DNA of 19,327 nucleotides from DATCVA01 sp036567205. GTDB taxonomy: Bacteria; Pseudomonadota; Gammaproteobacteria; Burkholderiales; Burkholderiaceae_B. Below, one piece after another: positions 16,928 through 19,327 of this stretch. Under the pieces are notes generated by a model, which saw nothing but the letters and a program-made list of their open reading frames with translations, did not search any database and was not told the DNA's origin. The DNA lies in the NCBI GenBank assembly GCA_036567205.1, contig DATCVA010000346.1:1-19327 (forward strand), written 5' to 3'. Positions within the stretch are counted from its first letter, which is position 1, and every line of letters starts with the position of its first letter. Both the position numbers and the translations under genes were made by a program.

Positions 16928-17803
16928 ATGAGTGCAAGTCACTCGGCTCACGGGAAAGAGGCACCTTACTACTACGTGCCAGCTGACTCGGTCCATCCGG
17001 TCCGTGCCAGTATTGCTTTATTTCTAATGTTGTTTGGCGCAGCCCTCTGGATTAACAGCTACGAAGCCGGACACTGGATTTTTCTGGCTGGCGTGCTGGG
17101 TCTGTTTGTCGTGCTATACGGCTGGTTTGGCGATGCCATTCGCGAATCCGAAGGCGGCCTTAATAGCCAGCGGGTTGACCACTCCTATCGTTGGAGCATG
17201 GCCTGGTTTATTTTTTCCGAGGTCATGTTTTTTGCGGCGTTTTTCGGTTCGCTCTGGTATACCCGCGAAGTCACCACGCCCTGGCTTAGCAACCTGGATC
17301 ACCAAACCCTGTTGTGGCCCAGCTTTACCGGCGCATGGCCCAACTTTGGCCCGGCTGGCACAGTAACCCCTTTTGAAACGGTAGGCCCTTTCTGGTTGCC
17401 CACCATCAACACGGCATTGCTGCTGTCGTCGGGCGTAACGCTTACGATTGCTCACCACGCATTGCGCGCCAGCCATCGGGGCAAAACCATTTTCTGGCTG
17501 GCCCTGACGGTTATTCTTGGCTTTACTTTCGTGGCCTGCCAGGCCTACGAATACCATCACGCCTATACCGAACTGAACCTGCGTTTTGATTCGGGTGCTT
17601 ACGGTTCGCTGTTTTATATGCTTACCGGGTTCCACGGCTTTCACGTTATTCTGGGCGCCTCGATGTTAACGGTTATTTTATTCCGTTTAATCAAAGGCCA
17701 CTTCACCGCCGACCATCACTTCGGTTTTGAAGGCGCCGCCTGGTACTGGCACTTTGTAGACGTCGTGTGGCTGGGCCTTTACATGTTTGTATATTGGTTC
17801 TAA
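16928..17803 (+). CDS. coxC: Cytochrome c oxidase subunit III
   Basis: Subunit III stabilises the catalytic core and supports proton uptake at the D-channel. The 291 residues contain seven membrane helices. Typical features are the N-terminal YYYVPADSVHPV, WSMAWFIFSEVMFFAAFFGS, the stretch with QAYEYHHA, and the late GFHGFHVILG and WYWHFVDVVWL motifs. AGGAGA precedes the ATG at 16928. It ends the plus-strand core of the cluster and is followed by a repeat-filled gap. Confidence 0.97.
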   Translation: MSASHSAHGKEAPYYYVPADSVHPVRASIALFLMLFGAALWINSYEAGHWIFLAGVLGLFVVLYGWFGDAIRESEGGLNSQRVDHSYRWSMAWFIFSEVMFFAAFFGSLWYTREVTTPWLSNLDHQTLLWPSFTGAWPNFGPAGTVTPFETVGPFWLPTINTALLLSSGVTLTIAHHALRASHRGKTIFWLALTVILGFTFVACQAYEYHHAYTELNLRFDSGAYGSLFYMLTGFHGFHVILGASMLTVILFRLIKGHFTADHHFGFEGAAWYWHFVDVVWLGLYMFVYWF

Positions 17804-17840
17804 ATTGCAAGCGCGAATGTGGACCGTTTACCTGGCCCAC

Positions 17841-17940
17841 TTCCGTTTCCAGACCAATTGTGAACACGAAGGCGAAGCGCAGATAAGTACCTTTGTACGG
17901 CGGCTGCGCCGACACCGTTCACGGTTGATTTAGAGTTCAT
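17841..17940. repeat. Palindromic repeat, copy A (degenerate ends)
   Basis: It shares long identical blocks with copy B, including CAATTGTGAACACGAA, AGTACCTTTGTACGGC, GCCGACACCGTTC and GGTTGATTTAGA. The inner arms CAATTGTGAAC and GTTCACGGTTG pair over 11 bases with G-T pairs. The outer arms have decayed, so this looks like an older copy than B. Confidence 0.85.
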
Positions 17941-18041
17941 TCCATTTCTAAATCAATTGTGAACACGAAAGCGAGGCGCAGACAGTACCTTTGTACGGCA
18001 AGCAAAGCCGACACCGTTCGCGGTTGATTTAGAAATGGAAT
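17939..18041. repeat. Palindromic repeat, copy B (most complete)
   Basis: The first 18 bases (ATTCCATTTCTAAATCAA) are the exact reverse complement of the last 18. With G-T pairs the stem extends to 26 bp (17939-17964 with 18016-18041). Inside is GTAC-CTTT-GTAC followed by GGC-AAGCAAA-GCC, so the RNA could form a branched structure. No flanking direct repeat is evident. Confidence 0.9.
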
Positions 18042-18058
18042 AAGTTGCGCCAATAAAA

Positions 18059-18087
18059 AAGAAAGGCTGGCAACGCCAGCCTTTCTT
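18059..18087. terminator. Bidirectional intrinsic terminator between coxC and the DUF2909 gene
   Basis: A perfect 13-bp stem (AAGAAAGGCTGGC / GCCAGCCTTTCTT) with an AAC loop is preceded by six A residues. Minus-strand RNA therefore ends in a long U run, while the plus strand has a shorter one. It should end both the cox transcript and the convergent DUF2909 transcript. Confidence 0.85.
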
Positions 18088-18118
18088 GCAACAAACCAAA
18101 GCATCGGTTCGCTGTATG

Positions 18119-18210
18119 ATTCCATTTCCAGATCAAGCGAGAACGCGAAGCGCAGGCATTACTTTTTTGCCGCTGCTGTGCAAAGTGCACGTTTGATATA
18201 GAAATGAAAT
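18119..18210. repeat. Palindromic repeat, copy C (diverged)
   Basis: Its ends ATTCCATTTCCAGATCAA and TTGATATAGAAATGAAAT are inverted repeats matching at 15 of 18 positions, and the left end resembles copy B. The centre keeps GAACGCGAAGCGCAG, but the GTAC hairpin is lost. Its last base is the final base of the DUF2909 stop codon. Confidence 0.75.
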
Positions 18211-18416
18211 TAGCGTTGAATAATGCCAGTGCTCTCGATCCAGCCCATATGATGGGCAAAGAGCACAAACAGAAACAACGCAATCGATAAACCCACCCGC
18301 ACAGTTAGGGCATTAACCGTACGGTTTGTGCCACCCTTGTCACGCATTAGGTACACAAGGGCCGAGGCTAAGCTGCCCAGGATACCCAGAAAAGCCAGGA
18401 TAACGACGATACGCAT
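18210..18416 (-). CDS. DUF2909 twin-transmembrane protein
   Basis: The 68-residue protein starts MRIVVILAFLGILGSLASAL and has two membrane helices, about residues 2-24 and 41-60. They are joined by a short basic loop containing YLMRDKGGTNRTVNALTVRV. The ATG at 18416 is preceded by GGAG six bases away and is preferred over an in-frame start at 18470, which would overlap SURF1. Such proteins are found beside SURF1 in betaproteobacterial oxidase clusters; the function is unknown. It runs opposite to the cox genes, and its stop abuts repeat copy C. Confidence 0.85.
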   Translation of the reverse strand: MRIVVILAFLGILGSLASALVYLMRDKGGTNRTVNALTVRVGLSIALFLFVLFAHHMGWIESTGIIQR

Positions 18417-18450
18417 TTCGGTCTCCGGTGAAACTGGAATTATTGCAGAC

Positions 18451-19281
18451 ATGGCACGTTCAAACACCACTTTCTACACATTTTCCGCATTAATTTTATT
18501 AAGTGCGATGGCTGCTGTGTTTGTTTCATTGGGAAACTGGCAGCTTGACCGCGCTGCACAGCGCGAAGCCATTAGCCAGGCAATACAAGCGGGCCGCCAA
18601 AGCCAGCCGCTGCATCTGACGGCCAGCACTCCAGACACCGAGCTGGTTCAGTGGCGCAGTGCCAGCGCAAGCGGTGTGTGGCTCCATGAGCTTACTGTAC
18701 TCCTCGAGAATCGCAATTTCAAAACACAGCCCGGTTATTGGGTTGCCACGCCCCTGCTTATAGAGCCGGCCTCGCGCACTGCGCTGCTGGTATTGCGCGG
18801 CTGGCTGCCTCGCCCAGCGGGCATCGGCACACAACTGCCAGCCATTCCCCAGCCGACAAGGCCTCAAACAATTAGCGGCCAGCTAGTCAGCCATGTTCCC
18901 AGGCTTTTCGAGCTGTGGTCCTTCGGCGCCGACAACGGCACAACATTACCTGCCCGGTTGCCAAGCCCCGACAAACCCGTACCGACAGTACAAAATCTGG
19001 ACCTCGAAGACTATACCCGCGCAACTGGCTTAAAATTACTGCCGATAGTTTTAGAGCAAACTTCAACCGGCACTGACATTTCAGGCATTGCCATCAACGG
19101 CGACGCCGCCCTGAAGCGTGAATGGCCTTTGCCGCCGCTGGATGCCAGCAAAAACCGGGGCTATGCGCTCCAATGGTTTGGCTTTGCCGCCATAGCAGCC
19201 GGCGCATGGCTTGTCGTTGCCTGGCGCGCGCTGCGCCGACGTAAAAAGCGCTCTGACACCAACGGTACACCGTCCGAGTAA
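18451..19281 (+). CDS. SURF1 family cytochrome oxidase biogenesis protein
   Basis: SURF1 helps insert haem a into subunit I. The 276-residue product has one membrane helix near the N-terminus (TFSALILLSAMAAVFVSLG). The family signature GNWQLDRAAQREA comes next, followed by a periplasmic domain with VLLENRNFKTQPGYWVATPL and LLVLRGWLPR. A second helix near the C-terminus is introduced by RGYALQWFGFAAIA. I chose the ATG at 18451. The open frame extends upstream to 18328, but that part lies over the DUF2909 gene and has no SURF1 character. No clear Shine-Dalgarno sequence is seen. It is divergent from DUF2909 with only 34 bases between the starts. Confidence 0.93.
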   Translation: MARSNTTFYTFSALILLSAMAAVFVSLGNWQLDRAAQREAISQAIQAGRQSQPLHLTASTPDTELVQWRSASASGVWLHELTVLLENRNFKTQPGYWVATPLLIEPASRTALLVLRGWLPRPAGIGTQLPAIPQPTRPQTISGQLVSHVPRLFELWSFGADNGTTLPARLPSPDKPVPTVQNLDLEDYTRATGLKLLPIVLEQTSTGTDISGIAINGDAALKREWPLPPLDASKNRGYALQWFGFAAIAAGAWLVVAWRALRRRKKRSDTNGTPSE

Positions 19282-19312
19282 TTAACATTTAATCGACCCC
19301 TAAGGAATTATC

Positions 19313-19327
19313 GTGGTGAGCACACCC
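19313..19327 (+). CDS. Start of a further gene, probably oxidase assembly (partial)
   Basis: AAGGA is followed six bases later by GTG, giving the codons (M)VSTP up to the window edge. The position directly after SURF1 suggests another member of the oxidase assembly set, but five codons do not identify it. The next codon is also GTG and could be the true start. Confidence 0.4.

Larger units (their letters stand above)
17804..18209. other. 406-base gene-free gap after coxC, filled with palindromic repeats
   Basis: I see no convincing gene here. The gap holds three copies of a roughly 100-bp palindromic repeat (17841-17940, 17939-18041, 18119-18210) and a strong terminator hairpin between the second and third copies. 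Bases 17804-17840 and 18088-18118 show nothing I can assign. Confidence 0.8.

Noticed and set aside
17703..18125. Two minus-strand frames sharing a FAFVFTI/LAFVFTI-like peptide
   Set aside because: The shared peptide is simply the translation of repeat copies A and B; the frames also cross coxC or the terminator.

Overview
The window joins a mobile element to a conserved chromosomal block. Bases 1-5332 are the right-hand part of a Tn7 transposon. Bases 5333-19327 are host chromosome. The host looks like a betaproteobacterium of the order Burkholderiales, probably near the Alcaligenaceae (Bordetella/Pusillimonas type). The support is the cox cluster order with its tiny 'small assembly protein', DUF2970 and DUF2909 genes, a PhaM-type protein, and a subunit II fused to cytochrome c. 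This placement is inference from gene content; no 16S or other marker is present.

Tn7 part (minus strand, right to left): tnsA, tnsB, tnsC and the start of tnsD, tightly packed or overlapping. Lengths, catalytic residues and the right-end sequence match the classical Tn7 as I remember it (TnsA E63/D114/K132, TnsB D273/D361/E396, TnsC Walker A/B, four TnsB sites, terminal TGTGGGCGGACA). The right end lies 25 bases past the glmS stop, the canonical attTn7 position, with putative 5-bp duplication CTCAC. tnsD is broken after codon 159 by the end of a second element with an IS66-type terminus (GTAAGCGTCCGCT...). That element carries the 3' end of a pRiA4b ORF-3 family gene, so this is a nested insertion. 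The machinery for cutting, joining and ATP-dependent target control looks intact, while the attTn7-targeting subunit is destroyed. The Tn7 left end, tnsE and cargo lie outside the window.

Host part, left arm: glmS (minus) faces a divergent Lrp/AsnC regulator (plus). Convergent to the regulator is a minus-strand run: Nudix hydrolase, PhaM-like protein, glmU, a DHA2-family MFS transporter and a GT-B glycosyltransferase. GlmS and GlmU are the first and last enzymes of UDP-GlcNAc synthesis. The transporter and glycosyltransferase are almost fused to glmU.

Host part, right arm: the aa3/caa3-type cytochrome c oxidase cluster (plus): coxB with C-terminal cytochrome c domain, coxA, a 36-residue membrane peptide, DUF2970, coxC, then a minus-strand DUF2909 twin-membrane protein and SURF1, followed by the first codons of another gene. 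No ctaG/cox11 is present at its usual place. A perfect -10 box and an FNR/ANR-like box precede coxB. The 406-base gap after coxC holds three copies of a roughly 100-bp palindromic repeat and a strong terminator; this is the least explained structure in the window.
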